DNA from: an uncultured Bacteroidales bacterium
Lineage (GTDB): Bacteria; Bacteroidota; Bacteroidia; Bacteroidales; UBA932
DNA: 9,618 nucleotides
Direction of reading: 5' to 3'
Assembly (NCBI GenBank): GCA_946627685.1
Contig: CAMOVV010000022.1
Location: 1-9,618, forward strand
Each line of letters opens with the position of its first letter. Position 1 is the stretch's first letter. The translations under genes and the position numbers were made by a program. Shown in pieces: positions 1 to 6,297 of this stretch. The notes beneath the pieces were generated by a model. The model was not told where the DNA came from. It did not search any database and saw only the letters and a list, made by a program, of their open reading frames with translations.

Positions 1-238
1 CACGGCGGATATCGGCCCCGAGGCGGGCGGCCTGACGGCGCATCTCGTCCATCAGGGCGTTTGCGTCAACCCCGTTCTCGTATCCTGGAAAATTCTCCAC
101 CACCGTGGTCGTGGTGAGCTGGCCGCCGGGCTCCATCCCTTCGTAGAGGACGGGCCTGAGGGCCGCCCTTGAAGCGTAAATCGCCGCGGTGTATCCGGCG
201 GGACCTCCGCCGATGATGAGACAGTCGATAGTTTCCAT
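1..238 (-). CDS. trxB: Thioredoxin reductase, N-terminal part (cut by window edge)
   Basis: This is the first 79 codons of a flavoprotein that uses NADPH to reduce thioredoxin in the cytoplasm. The visible protein starts [19 protein letters not shown]: a beta strand followed by the GGGPAG dinucleotide-binding loop (about residues 10-15) that holds FAD. The stretch [16 protein letters not shown] further on is also typical of bacterial TrxB. The redox CxxC motif and NADPH domain lie outside the window, so activity cannot be judged. The ATG at 238 directly abuts the TAA stop of the upstream LysM gene with no bases between, so it is probably the last visible gene of that operon and translationally coupled. 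No Shine-Dalgarno sequence precedes it. Confidence in family is high; the alternative would be another member of the same pyridine nucleotide-disulfide oxidoreductase family. Confidence 0.93.
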   Translation of the reverse strand, partial: METIDCLIIGGGPAGYTAAIYASRAALRPVLYEGMEPGGQLTTTTVVENFPGYENGVDANALMDEMRRQAARLGADIRR

Positions 239-2053
239 TTATTGTTGCTTTGCGTTAACCCGGCTGACGGTGAAACCGGGGTCGTAAATTACCCTTCGGA
301 TGGCTCCGTTGATGAAGCCGCCGCCCTTGCATTCGGTGAGGGCGTAGTCGGCCTGAAGGCCTGACTCCCTTTCCCTTACCGCCATCTTGTACCAGTTGCG
401 GCCGTATTTCGAGTACATCCTCACGAAGTAGTTCATCACGTCGTATCCCTGGTAGGCGAACTGCGTGGGCTCGGTCCTGTAGAGGGCCCTGTATGCCATG
501 AGGAAGTCCCTCACTCCGGGGTCGTCGTAGTCTATGAAATAGGTGGAGCTGACATGGAGGTTGACATTGTGCAGGCTCTCCACGTCGATGGTGTCGAAGG
601 AGCGGATTTTGGAGGGGCTGTACAGGGTGACGGGATATTTCGCGTGAATCAGGAGGTTGAGGTTCCTCACGACGTCTCCCACGAAAGCCTCGCTCTCCGA
701 AGCCAGGATAACTCTTCCCGGAACGTCCTTGGAGAGAAGCTCGCCCATGGTCCTGTCAATGTTCCTTCCCTCGAGAATGCCGTAGGAGAGGGTGCGGTAG
801 CTGATGCCCGCCCTGTTCAGGGCTGCGGTGATGCTGGACTGGGCCGTGGTGTCCTTGGCTTCCTTTTCAGTTATGAGAAGGACCCTGTCGTCCGCTCCCA
901 TTTCCTCGCGTACCCATTCGACGATGTCTTCATACTGCCTCCATGAGGGCGCGGGGGCCTGGACGAGGTTGGGCGCGGTCATGGCCAGCGAGGCCGCTCC
1001 GGGGTCCAGGGGGGAGATTATCAGTTTGTCGGAAGGACAGACGGAAAGGGCCGATTCAAGGTCTTTTTTCGATACGGGGCCGATGACAAGGTCCGACCCG
1101 GAGAAATTCTCCCTAGTCAGGGGAATGTTCCCGGAAGCCACGTCATAGACGTTGATATCCAGGTTGATGCCGTCCTTGCCGCCGAGGTCCCTTGCCGCGA
1201 GAAGGGCACCCGCATAGAAATCGGCGAAATTCTCGTTGACGGTCCTGTCGGCTCCGAGGGGGAAAAGCAGGGAGACGTTCACATCCTTCTTTCCGGAGAA
1301 GATGGTTTTATACCAGGGGATGTCCCTTTCGCTGACCTGGGTGGAGTCTTCGGCCTCTCCGGCGTTTTCAGGCGTGTCTCCGGTCTCCCCGGCGGCCTCC
1401 TCTTCGGGGGCGGGGGCCTGAGCCTCATCTTCCGCGGGGGCCTCTCCGCCTTCGGGCAGGATGTCCTCCTGGGGCTTGTAGGGGATTTTCAGCCTCATCT
1501 TCTTCTTGACCTTCGGAGTCTTCATGCCGTTGTATTTCATGATGGCCTCCTGGGACATTCCGTATTTTTCAGCTATGTCGGAGAGGTCTTCATACCACTT
1601 GACTATGTGGATGAAATACTCCTTTTCCCCTTTGAGGTTCAGGGATGACAGGAAGTCCTTCTTTCCCTTGGAAGCGGGGGAGGCGGCTTCCTGGGCCTCT
1701 TCGGTTCCCTTCTTATCCTCCTGCACGGCTTTGTCCTCCGCGGGGGAGGCGGCGGTCTTCACCATGTCCGCCGGGATGAGGATAATCTGGTTTTTGCGAA
1801 GGCCGGTATTCTTGAGGTCGTAGGAGGGATTCGCGTCGATTATGTCCTGCATGGTCACCCCGTAGGCCTTCGCGACCGAGAAGAGAGTCTGTTTCTCCAG
1901 CACGACGTGGGAGTAATAGACCTTCCCGCCAAGCCGCACTCTCTCCTTTGAAACAGTCACCTCCGGCTGGCTGTATTCCTGGGCCAGGATGAGGTTCCCT
2001 GCAAGGGGGCCTGCAAGGAAGAAGGTCAGGAGCAATATTGTCAATTTCTTCAT
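239..2053 (-). CDS. Secreted protein with two LysM domains and a periplasmic-binding-protein-like domain
   Basis: 604 residues from the ATG at 2053. A reading from a TTG at 2071 is open, but MKKLTILLLTFFLAG is a textbook signal peptide start, so I chose the ATG. Signal peptide about residues 1-24, probably cut after LILA; no lipobox cysteine. LysM 1 is about 46-93 (YYSHVVLEKQTLFSVAKAYG onward, ending in IILIP), LysM 2 about 145-191. An acidic Pro/Glu/Ala linker spans about 197-240. From about 257 to 590 the protein resembles type 1 periplasmic binding folds of the branched-chain amino acid receptor group (VSLLFPLG, FYAGALLAA, DLVIGPVSK, FAYQGYDVM). LysM domains bind N-acetylglucosamine in peptidoglycan, so it should sit on the wall in the periplasm. 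No ABC permease or ATPase gene is nearby, so transport is unlikely; a wall-anchored sensor or regulator is an inference. The gene lies 34 bases after the glycosyltransferase and abuts trxB. Confidence 0.85.
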   Translation of the reverse strand: MKKLTILLLTFFLAGPLAGNLILAQEYSQPEVTVSKERVRLGGKVYYSHVVLEKQTLFSVAKAYGVTMQDIIDANPSYDLKNTGLRKNQIILIPADMVKTAASPAEDKAVQEDKKGTEEAQEAASPASKGKKDFLSSLNLKGEKEYFIHIVKWYEDLSDIAEKYGMSQEAIMKYNGMKTPKVKKKMRLKIPYKPQEDILPEGGEAPAEDEAQAPAPEEEAAGETGDTPENAGEAEDSTQVSERDIPWYKTIFSGKKDVNVSLLFPLGADRTVNENFADFYAGALLAARDLGGKDGINLDINVYDVASGNIPLTRENFSGSDLVIGPVSKKDLESALSVCPSDKLIISPLDPGAASLAMTAPNLVQAPAPSWRQYEDIVEWVREEMGADDRVLLITEKEAKDTTAQSSITAALNRAGISYRTLSYGILEGRNIDRTMGELLSKDVPGRVILASESEAFVGDVVRNLNLLIHAKYPVTLYSPSKIRSFDTIDVESLHNVNLHVSSTYFIDYDDPGVRDFLMAYRALYRTEPTQFAYQGYDVMNYFVRMYSKYGRNWYKMAVRERESGLQADYALTECKGGGFINGAIRRVIYDPGFTVSRVNAKQQ

Positions 2054-2087
2054 AATCAAGTGTTTTATCAAAACCGGCAGAACAGTT

Positions 2088-3212
2088 CTACAGGCTTTCA
2101 GCGTAAGAGGCGAGGGAACGGGCGAAGGAAGCCCAGGACAGCCGTTCTTTCTCTTTCCTTATGTTTTCCATGCAGGATAACCGGAGAGAGGAGTCGGCGA
2201 AGAAGGCCCTGATGCCTCCGGCCACCTGCGACGCCTCGGCCTTGTCAATGACAATACCCGTGCCAGCGCCGCCGACCGCCGCCTTGAGTCCGCCGGCATC
2301 CGTGACAAGAAGGGGAACTTCGAAATTGTATGATACGGAGCTGATGCCGCTCTGGGTGGCGCTGCGGTAGGGAAGGACGGTGAGGTCTGCGGCGGAGAAA
2401 AATACCTTGACCTCGGAGTCGGGAATGTAGCGGGGGAAAACCCTGATTCTGTCCCTGGCGGGGGAGGATGCTATTATGTCCTCGTATTTTTTGAAGGAAC
2501 CGTAGGGCTCGCCCGCGACGGTGAGGGTGTATCCTTCGTCCAGCATCCCGAAGGCTTCCAGCAGGATGTCGAGGCCTTTGTAGTCGCGTATGAGGCCGAA
2601 AAACAGGAGGTTGCGTTTGCCGTGAGGCAGGCCGAGCCGTTTTTCCGCCTCTTCGCGGGGAACGGGGGCGCCGAAGTGGGAATAAAGGGGGTGGGGGAGG
2701 ATGGTGAAGTTCGCGTCCGGACTGAGGGAGAGGAGGTCGTCGGCGACCTCCCTGCACATCGCCACGTGGCCGCTGCAGCCGGAGAGGAAGTACTTCGTCA
2801 GGGGGGTGTCGAAGAACCTTCTTTCGTGGGGGATGACGTTGTCCAGGATGGAGACCGTCTTGCAGCCTTCCTTGCGGACGGAGCGGGCGACGGTGCCGAG
2901 TGAGGGGGCGAAATAGGACATCCAGTATTTCATGACCAGGACGTCCGGCTTCCAGCTGCGGATTTTCGCCGCGGCCCGGGGCCATGTCAGGGGATTTGCC
3001 GTGTCGAGGACGGCTTCGCTTTCCACCGGGACGGCGTCGTCGTCCGGGGTGACGTACTGCGTCTTTCCGGGAAAGAGCAGTCCGGGATACTGCCTGCTGA
3101 ACGTAAAGGCCTTTACAGTGTGGGATTTGCCCAGTTCTTCGTATAAATCTGCGTTGAACTGGGCAATCCCTCCTCTAAGGGGGTAGAAGCTGGACAGTAT
3201 CGCAATTCTCAA
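2088..3212 (-). CDS. Glycosyltransferase, GT4-type (GT-B fold)
   Basis: 374 residues. It should transfer a sugar from a nucleotide-sugar donor to an unknown acceptor, probably a lipid-linked or surface glycan, at the cytoplasmic face. The N-terminal half opens with a beta strand and Gly-rich acceptor-side loop (MRIAILSSFYPLRGGIAQ, residues 1-18) and has DNVIPHE at about 124-130. The C-terminal half has the typical FFGLIRDYKGLDILLEAF (about 204-221), LTVAGEPYG, and LTVLPYRSATQSG (about 277-289) followed by PLLVTDAGGL. The usual EX7E motif is not canonical: Gln287 stands where the first Glu is expected. The start is TTG at 3212, two bases after the stop of the ompH-like gene. I chose it because the conserved first strand begins right there and I found no better in-frame ATG. 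Donor and acceptor cannot be told from sequence. Confidence 0.87.
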   Translation of the reverse strand: MRIAILSSFYPLRGGIAQFNADLYEELGKSHTVKAFTFSRQYPGLLFPGKTQYVTPDDDAVPVESEAVLDTANPLTWPRAAAKIRSWKPDVLVMKYWMSYFAPSLGTVARSVRKEGCKTVSILDNVIPHERRFFDTPLTKYFLSGCSGHVAMCREVADDLLSLSPDANFTILPHPLYSHFGAPVPREEAEKRLGLPHGKRNLLFFGLIRDYKGLDILLEAFGMLDEGYTLTVAGEPYGSFKKYEDIIASSPARDRIRVFPRYIPDSEVKVFFSAADLTVLPYRSATQSGISSVSYNFEVPLLVTDAGGLKAAVGGAGTGIVIDKAEASQVAGGIRAFFADSSLRLSCMENIRKEKERLSWASFARSLASYAESL

Positions 3213-3214
3213 GA

Positions 3215-3859
3215 TCAGGGATTGGTGGTGGTGGACTTGGTCTTGATGTATTCGTCGTTGAGGCCGGCGAGAATCTCGTCGGTGACGTCAAGGGTGGAGT
3301 CGGCCTGCACGACAGGGGCGGTGAGGGAACCGGGGGCTCCGCTTACGCTCTGGGTGGCGATGATCATGGAGTAGTTCTTGCCGGCGTTGTATTTTTCAAC
3401 GTAGGTCCTGATGGCTTCGAGAATCTGGTTCTGCATCACGGCCTGCTCCTCTTCGATTTCACGCTGTTTCTGGGCGGCGAAGGTGTTGAATTTCTCCTGC
3501 CTGGACTGGAGGTCCTGGCTCTGCACCTGGGCGGTGGAGGAGGTTATGAGGCCCCTGTTGATTTTGTCCTGGAAGGTGTTGTAGTCGGCCTGGAGCTTGT
3601 TGCCCCTGCGGGTCACCTCGTCGGTGATGCCCTGGACCTTGGTCTGGACCACGGAACGGAGGTCGTTGGCCATGTCATAGTTCTCGAGGACCTTGTCCAT
3701 GTTGAAATATACGATGGCTCCGGAGGTGAGGGCGGATGCGCCTTCTCCTTCAGCCGCGGCAGCCTTCTTGCCGCCGCCGTTGCCGGTGAGGGAAATGATA
3801 CCTAAAGCCCCCACAGCTACGAGGGCGATGATGCTCAGGATAAGAGATGTGTTTTTCAT
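3215..3859 (-). CDS. Membrane-anchored OmpH/Skp-like protein
   Basis: 214 residues from the ATG at 3859 (MKNTSLILS). A longer reading from a TTG at 3913 would overlap the end of pdxJ and adds a poor leader, so it is rejected. Residues about 5-23 form one hydrophobic helix (LILSIIALVAVGALGIISL), followed by a Gly/Lys/Ala linker without a clear cleavage site directly after the helix, so it is probably a signal anchor. From about 48 comes the OmpH/Skp core: strand IVYFNMDKVLENY, a long charged/Gln-rich helical coiled-coil region (about 60-160), then a strand YSMIIATQSV. The tail ends TKSTTTNP. Family members are periplasmic chaperones for unfolded outer-membrane proteins; a tethered form acting at the inner membrane is inference. 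It differs clearly from the second, cleavable-signal paralog at 8953-9510. It is 50 bases after pdxJ, where a TAACTTTG box suggests its own promoter. Confidence 0.83.
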   Translation of the reverse strand: MKNTSLILSIIALVAVGALGIISLTGNGGGKKAAAAEGEGASALTSGAIVYFNMDKVLENYDMANDLRSVVQTKVQGITDEVTRRGNKLQADYNTFQDKINRGLITSSTAQVQSQDLQSRQEKFNTFAAQKQREIEEEQAVMQNQILEAIRTYVEKYNAGKNYSMIIATQSVSGAPGSLTAPVVQADSTLDVTDEILAGLNDEYIKTKSTTTNP

Positions 3860-3900
3860 TTGTATGAACTTTTGAATTATTATAATCTTTTTATAGCTTG

Positions 3901-3908
3901 CAAAGTTA
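3901..3908 (-). promoter_or_regulatory. Possible -7 box for the anchored ompH-like gene
   Basis: On the minus strand this reads TAACTTTG, an exact fit to the Bacteroidota sigma factor -7 consensus TAnnTTTG, in the AT-rich gap between pdxJ and the ompH-like gene. Transcription would start about 35-40 bases before the ATG at 3859. No good -33 TTG is seen at 19-21 bases upstream; that spacer instead holds an 18-bp palindrome. The box is short enough to occur by chance. Confidence 0.4.
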
Positions 3909-3925
3909 ATCAATAATTATTGATT
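3908..3925. repeat. 18-bp perfect palindrome at the end of pdxJ
   Basis: AATCAATAATTATTGATT reads the same on both strands, with no mismatch and no loop. It covers the last codons and stop of pdxJ (encoding INNY-stop) and touches the first base of the TAACTTTG promoter-like box of the next gene, so it lies where a dimeric repressor could block a promoter. It is AT-rich and contains no T-tract typical of a terminator. Confidence 0.6.
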
Positions 3926-4629
3926 TCCGACAGATACGCCGCGATAGTTTTCTCCAGGCCCATGTACAGGGCGTCGCAGATGAGGGCGTGGCCGATGGAC
4001 ACCTCGGCCGTCCAGGGAATGGTCCTGATGAAGTATCCCAGGTTCTCGAGGCTGAGGTCGTGCCCGGCGTTGACTCCGAGGCCGCAGTCCCTCGCGGCGG
4101 CCGCCGTCTCGAGGTAGGGGGCAATGGCCTTTTCCCTGTCTTCGGGATAATTGGCGGCGTAGGCGGCCGTGTACATTTCCACCCGGTCGCACCCGCAGAG
4201 GGCGGCCCCTTCGGCCATGCAAGGGTCGGGATTGATGAAGATTGACGTGCGTATTCCCTTGGATTTGAAAAGCTTGCAGATGTCAGTAAGGAAGTCCCGG
4301 TGCGCGATGGTGTCCCAGCCGTTGTCCGAGGTTATGGCGTCGTGGGAGTCCGGGACCAGGGTCACCTGGGCGGGCAGGACCTCGCAGACAAGGTCGGTGA
4401 AGGAGGGGATGGGGTTCCCTTCTATGTTGAATTCGGTGGTAACTATAGGTTTGAGGGCCCTTACGTCGGAGTATCTTATATGGCGTCCGTCCGGCCTGGG
4501 GTGGACGGTGATGCCCTGGGCGCCGAAGCTCTCGCAGTCCACGGCGGCCTTCTCCACATCGGGAATATTTCCTCCGCGGGAATTCCTCAGAGTGGCTATC
4601 TTATTGATATTTACGCTTAACCTCGTCAT
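3910..4629 (-). CDS. pdxJ: Pyridoxine 5'-phosphate synthase
   Basis: 239 residues, the usual length for this TIM-barrel enzyme. It condenses 1-deoxy-D-xylulose 5-phosphate with 3-amino-2-oxopropyl phosphate to pyridoxine 5'-phosphate, the ring-closing step of DXP-dependent vitamin B6 synthesis, in the cytoplasm. The N-terminus LSVNINKIATLRNSRGG is the Bacteroidota version of the family signature (Proteobacteria have NIDH at this point). Catalytic-site matches by recalled alignment to E. coli PdxJ: His43, Arg45 and His50 in TVHPRPDGRHI, Glu70 in TTEFNIEG, His190 in VNAGHDLSLENL; the phosphate-binding SIGHALICDALYMGL is near the C-terminus. Start: ATG at 4629 matches the family start; an upstream in-frame extension to 4674 is not needed. 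First gene of the minus-strand operon, divergent from nadK, with a TAAATTTG promoter-like box upstream. Confidence 0.96.
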   Translation of the reverse strand: MTRLSVNINKIATLRNSRGGNIPDVEKAAVDCESFGAQGITVHPRPDGRHIRYSDVRALKPIVTTEFNIEGNPIPSFTDLVCEVLPAQVTLVPDSHDAITSDNGWDTIAHRDFLTDICKLFKSKGIRTSIFINPDPCMAEGAALCGCDRVEMYTAAYAANYPEDREKAIAPYLETAAAARDCGLGVNAGHDLSLENLGYFIRTIPWTAEVSIGHALICDALYMGLEKTIAAYLSEINNY

Positions 4630-4662
4630 TTTCGTGCGTTTCTGATGTATGTTTGCAAATGA

Positions 4663-4694
4663 CAAATTTAGCAAATCCGTTCAAATTTTGTAAA
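4663..4694 (-). promoter_or_regulatory. Likely pdxJ operon promoter
   Basis: Minus strand: -7 box TAAATTTG (4663-4670) matches TAnnTTTG exactly. A TTTA at 4691-4694 lies 20 bases upstream of it and is one base off the -33 TTTG. Transcription would start near 4656, leaving a leader of roughly 25-30 bases before the pdxJ ATG at 4629. On the minus strand ATTTG occurs four times in this gap, so more than one start is possible. Confidence 0.5.
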
Positions 4695-4710
4695 TTAAAT
4701 ACTAATTTTG
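4679..4710 (+). promoter_or_regulatory. Likely nadK operon promoter
   Basis: TAATTTTG at 4703-4710 matches the -7 consensus TAnnTTTG. GTTC at 4679-4682 lies 20 bases upstream and is only a partial match to the -33 TTTG. The box ends four bases before the nadK ATG at 4715, so transcription would begin at or very near the start codon. The spacer overlaps the -33 region of the opposing pdxJ promoter. Confidence 0.42.
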
Positions 4711-4714
4711 GGCC

Positions 4715-5539
4715 ATGAAACTGGCTTTATACATGAAGGATGGCTCTCTCGCCTCCGATTCCAGGCTGCGCTCCCTTTTGCGGACCCTGGAGTCAGAGGG
4801 CTGTGAGATATACGCAATCAACTCATCTTCAGACTTTCAGCCCTCCACCGACGCCCTTCTTTCCGTGGGCGGCGACGGCACCTTCCTCTCTGCCGCCAAG
4901 AGAATCGGCGAGCGGGGAATACCAGTCCTCGGGGTTAATCTCGGAAGGCTCGGCTTCCTTTCCGAAAACAGGCCCGAAGATGTGGCGGCCCCCCTTCTCG
5001 ATGGACGTTATACCTTGGAGGACAGGACTTTGCTGAAGGCTGAAATCAGCGGAACGGACGTGTCCGCCGTGGAAGGATTCTCTCCCTACGCCCTCAATGA
5101 AATCACCGTCCACCGCCGCGGAGCCGCCATGCTCGGGGTGGATGTGTCCCTTGACGGCGACGCCCTTCCCACCTGCTGGGCCGACGGCATGCTTGTCGCC
5201 ACCAGCTCCGGTTCCACCGCCTACTCCCTTTCCGTCGGAGGCCCCATCTGCTCTCCCGGCGCGAGGGTCCTTGTCATAGCCCCCATCGCCCCCCACAACC
5301 TCAACGTCCGTCCCCTCATAGTCCCGGACACCACCGAGGTCAAGGTTTCCTGGCAGTCCAGGGACGAGGACGTGATGGTCACGATGGACAACCGCACCCT
5401 CACTGCCGGCCGCGGAACGACCATCGGCGTGTCAATGGCACGTTTTTCGCTTAAAATAATCCGGCTTGAAAAGTCAAATTTCATCAAAGCCCTCGAAAGC
5501 AAGCTTTTCTGGGGTGAAGATGTGAGGAACAAATCCTAA
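4715..5539 (+). CDS. nadK: NAD kinase
   Basis: 274 residues. It phosphorylates NAD to NADP using ATP (or polyphosphate in some members), setting the cell's NADP pool in the cytoplasm. Family signatures are all present: GGDGT at 52-56 (catalytic Asp54), the Asn-Glu pair in ALNEITVHR (128-129), CWADGMLVATSSGSTAYSLS (about 154-173) with the Gly/Ser/Thr-rich NAD-binding turn followed by GGP, and PIAPHNLNVRPLIVPD at about 190-205. Usual TPTGSTAY reads TSSGSTAY here, a mild change. The ATG at 4715 gives the expected first strand MKLALYMKDG, short compared with E. coli as is common in Bacteroidota. First gene of the plus-strand operon; uppS follows after 16 bases. There is no Shine-Dalgarno sequence, and the promoter-like box almost touches the start codon. 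Confidence 0.96.
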   Translation: MKLALYMKDGSLASDSRLRSLLRTLESEGCEIYAINSSSDFQPSTDALLSVGGDGTFLSAAKRIGERGIPVLGVNLGRLGFLSENRPEDVAAPLLDGRYTLEDRTLLKAEISGTDVSAVEGFSPYALNEITVHRRGAAMLGVDVSLDGDALPTCWADGMLVATSSGSTAYSLSVGGPICSPGARVLVIAPIAPHNLNVRPLIVPDTTEVKVSWQSRDEDVMVTMDNRTLTAGRGTTIGVSMARFSLKIIRLEKSNFIKALESKLFWGEDVRNKS

Positions 5540-5555
5540 AGAAATTTTCTTACAG

Positions 5556-6269
5556 ATGAGCGATGCTATCAAGATACCCCGTCATGTGTCCATAGTCATG
5601 GACGGCAACGGCAGATGGGCCAAGATGCGGGGGAAAAAGAGGCTGGAAGGCCACAAGGCCGGAGAAAAGAGCGTGCGCTCCTGCACCGAGGAATGTGTCA
5701 GGCAGGGCGTCAGGTACCTTTCCCTCTTTGCGTTTTCCGAAGAGAACTGGGCCCGTCCCAAGGACGAGGTCGAAGGCCTGATGACGCTTCTGGCCGGCTC
5801 CATAAAGAAGGAAACCAAGCTGTTTACGGACAACAAGGTGCGTCTGCGCGTGTTAGGCAACAGGTCGCGCCTTGATCCCTCCCTGAATGCCGATATCGCG
5901 GAGGTTGAGGAGCTTACCAAGGATTTCGAGCGCATGGACCTTATCGTCTTCCTCAGCTACAGCGGCAAGTGGGACATCCTCCAGGCCGCCAAGAGGTTTG
6001 CCCGCGACGCCGCGGCCGACCCTTCCCTTATCGAAAGGGCGGACCTCTCCCTTTTCGGAAATTACCTCGTCACCGCGGAGATTCCCGACCCCGACCTTAT
6101 TATAAGGACGTCCGGCGAGCAGAGAATCAGCAACTACCTTCTCTGGCAGGCAGCCTATTCCGAGTTCTATTTCACCGACGTGCTGTGGCCCGATTTCGAC
6201 GGGAAAGAACTTCTCAAGGCTTTTGAGGAATACTCAAGTCGCGACCGCCGATATGGTAAAGTCAAATAA
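5556..6269 (+). CDS. uppS: Isoprenyl transferase (undecaprenyl diphosphate synthase)
   Basis: 237 residues, normal for the cis-prenyltransferase family. It adds isopentenyl units in cis to farnesyl diphosphate, making undecaprenyl diphosphate, the lipid carrier for peptidoglycan and surface glycans; it acts at the cytoplasmic side of the membrane. Motifs in order: HVSIVMDGNGRWAK with Mg-binding Asp16, GHKAG with His33, LFAFSEENWARP (60s; Ser61, Asn64, Trp65 kept), FLSYSGKWDI, and LIIRTSGEQRISNYLLWQ with Arg184, Arg190 and Ser192, then YSEFYFTDVLWPDF. The usual FS(T/S)ENW reads FSEENW, a Glu in a position normally Thr or Ser. It sits between nadK and bamA without the cdsA and rseP genes found between uppS and bamA in E. 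coli. No Shine-Dalgarno sequence precedes the ATG. Chain length of the product cannot be read from sequence. Confidence 0.95.
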   Translation: MSDAIKIPRHVSIVMDGNGRWAKMRGKKRLEGHKAGEKSVRSCTEECVRQGVRYLSLFAFSEENWARPKDEVEGLMTLLAGSIKKETKLFTDNKVRLRVLGNRSRLDPSLNADIAEVEELTKDFERMDLIVFLSYSGKWDILQAAKRFARDAAADPSLIERADLSLFGNYLVTAEIPDPDLIIRTSGEQRISNYLLWQAAYSEFYFTDVLWPDFDGKELLKAFEEYSSRDRRYGKVK

Positions 6270-6274
6270 TTCCG

Positions 6275-6282
6275 TATATTTG
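6275..6282 (+). promoter_or_regulatory. Possible internal -7 box before bamA
   Basis: TATATTTG in the 28-base uppS-bamA gap matches TAnnTTTG. A start would fall near 6287, about 10 bases before the bamA ATG at 6298. I see no convincing -33 TTG about 20 bases upstream (this falls in the end of uppS). It may give bamA and skp extra transcription beyond the nadK promoter. Confidence 0.38.
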
Positions 6283-6297
6283 CACTTTTGAAATCAG

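Noticed and set aside
2054..2071. Longer N-terminus for the LysM protein from a TTG start
   Set aside because: The ATG at 2053 gives a standard Lys-Lys signal peptide; the extra six residues add nothing.
2079..2089. Short inverted repeat AGAAC-A-GTTCT at the end of the glycosyltransferase gene
   Set aside because: Arms of only five bases, no T-tract and no adjacent promoter box; likely chance.
2245..2985. A 246-codon frame on the minus strand, offset within the glycosyltransferase
   Set aside because: Arg/Pro/His-rich translation typical of a shifted frame in GC-rich DNA; the glycosyltransferase frame carries all conserved motifs.
4829..5296. A 155-codon antisense frame within nadK
   Set aside because: Gly/Val/Ala-rich shadow; no start context or domain, and nadK explains the stretch fully.
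5736..5760. FSEENW instead of FS(T/S)ENW in UppS as a sign of altered product length or inactivity
   Set aside because: All catalytic residues recognised (Asp16, Asn64, Trp65, Arg184, Arg190) are kept; one side-chain change in a variable position is weak evidence.
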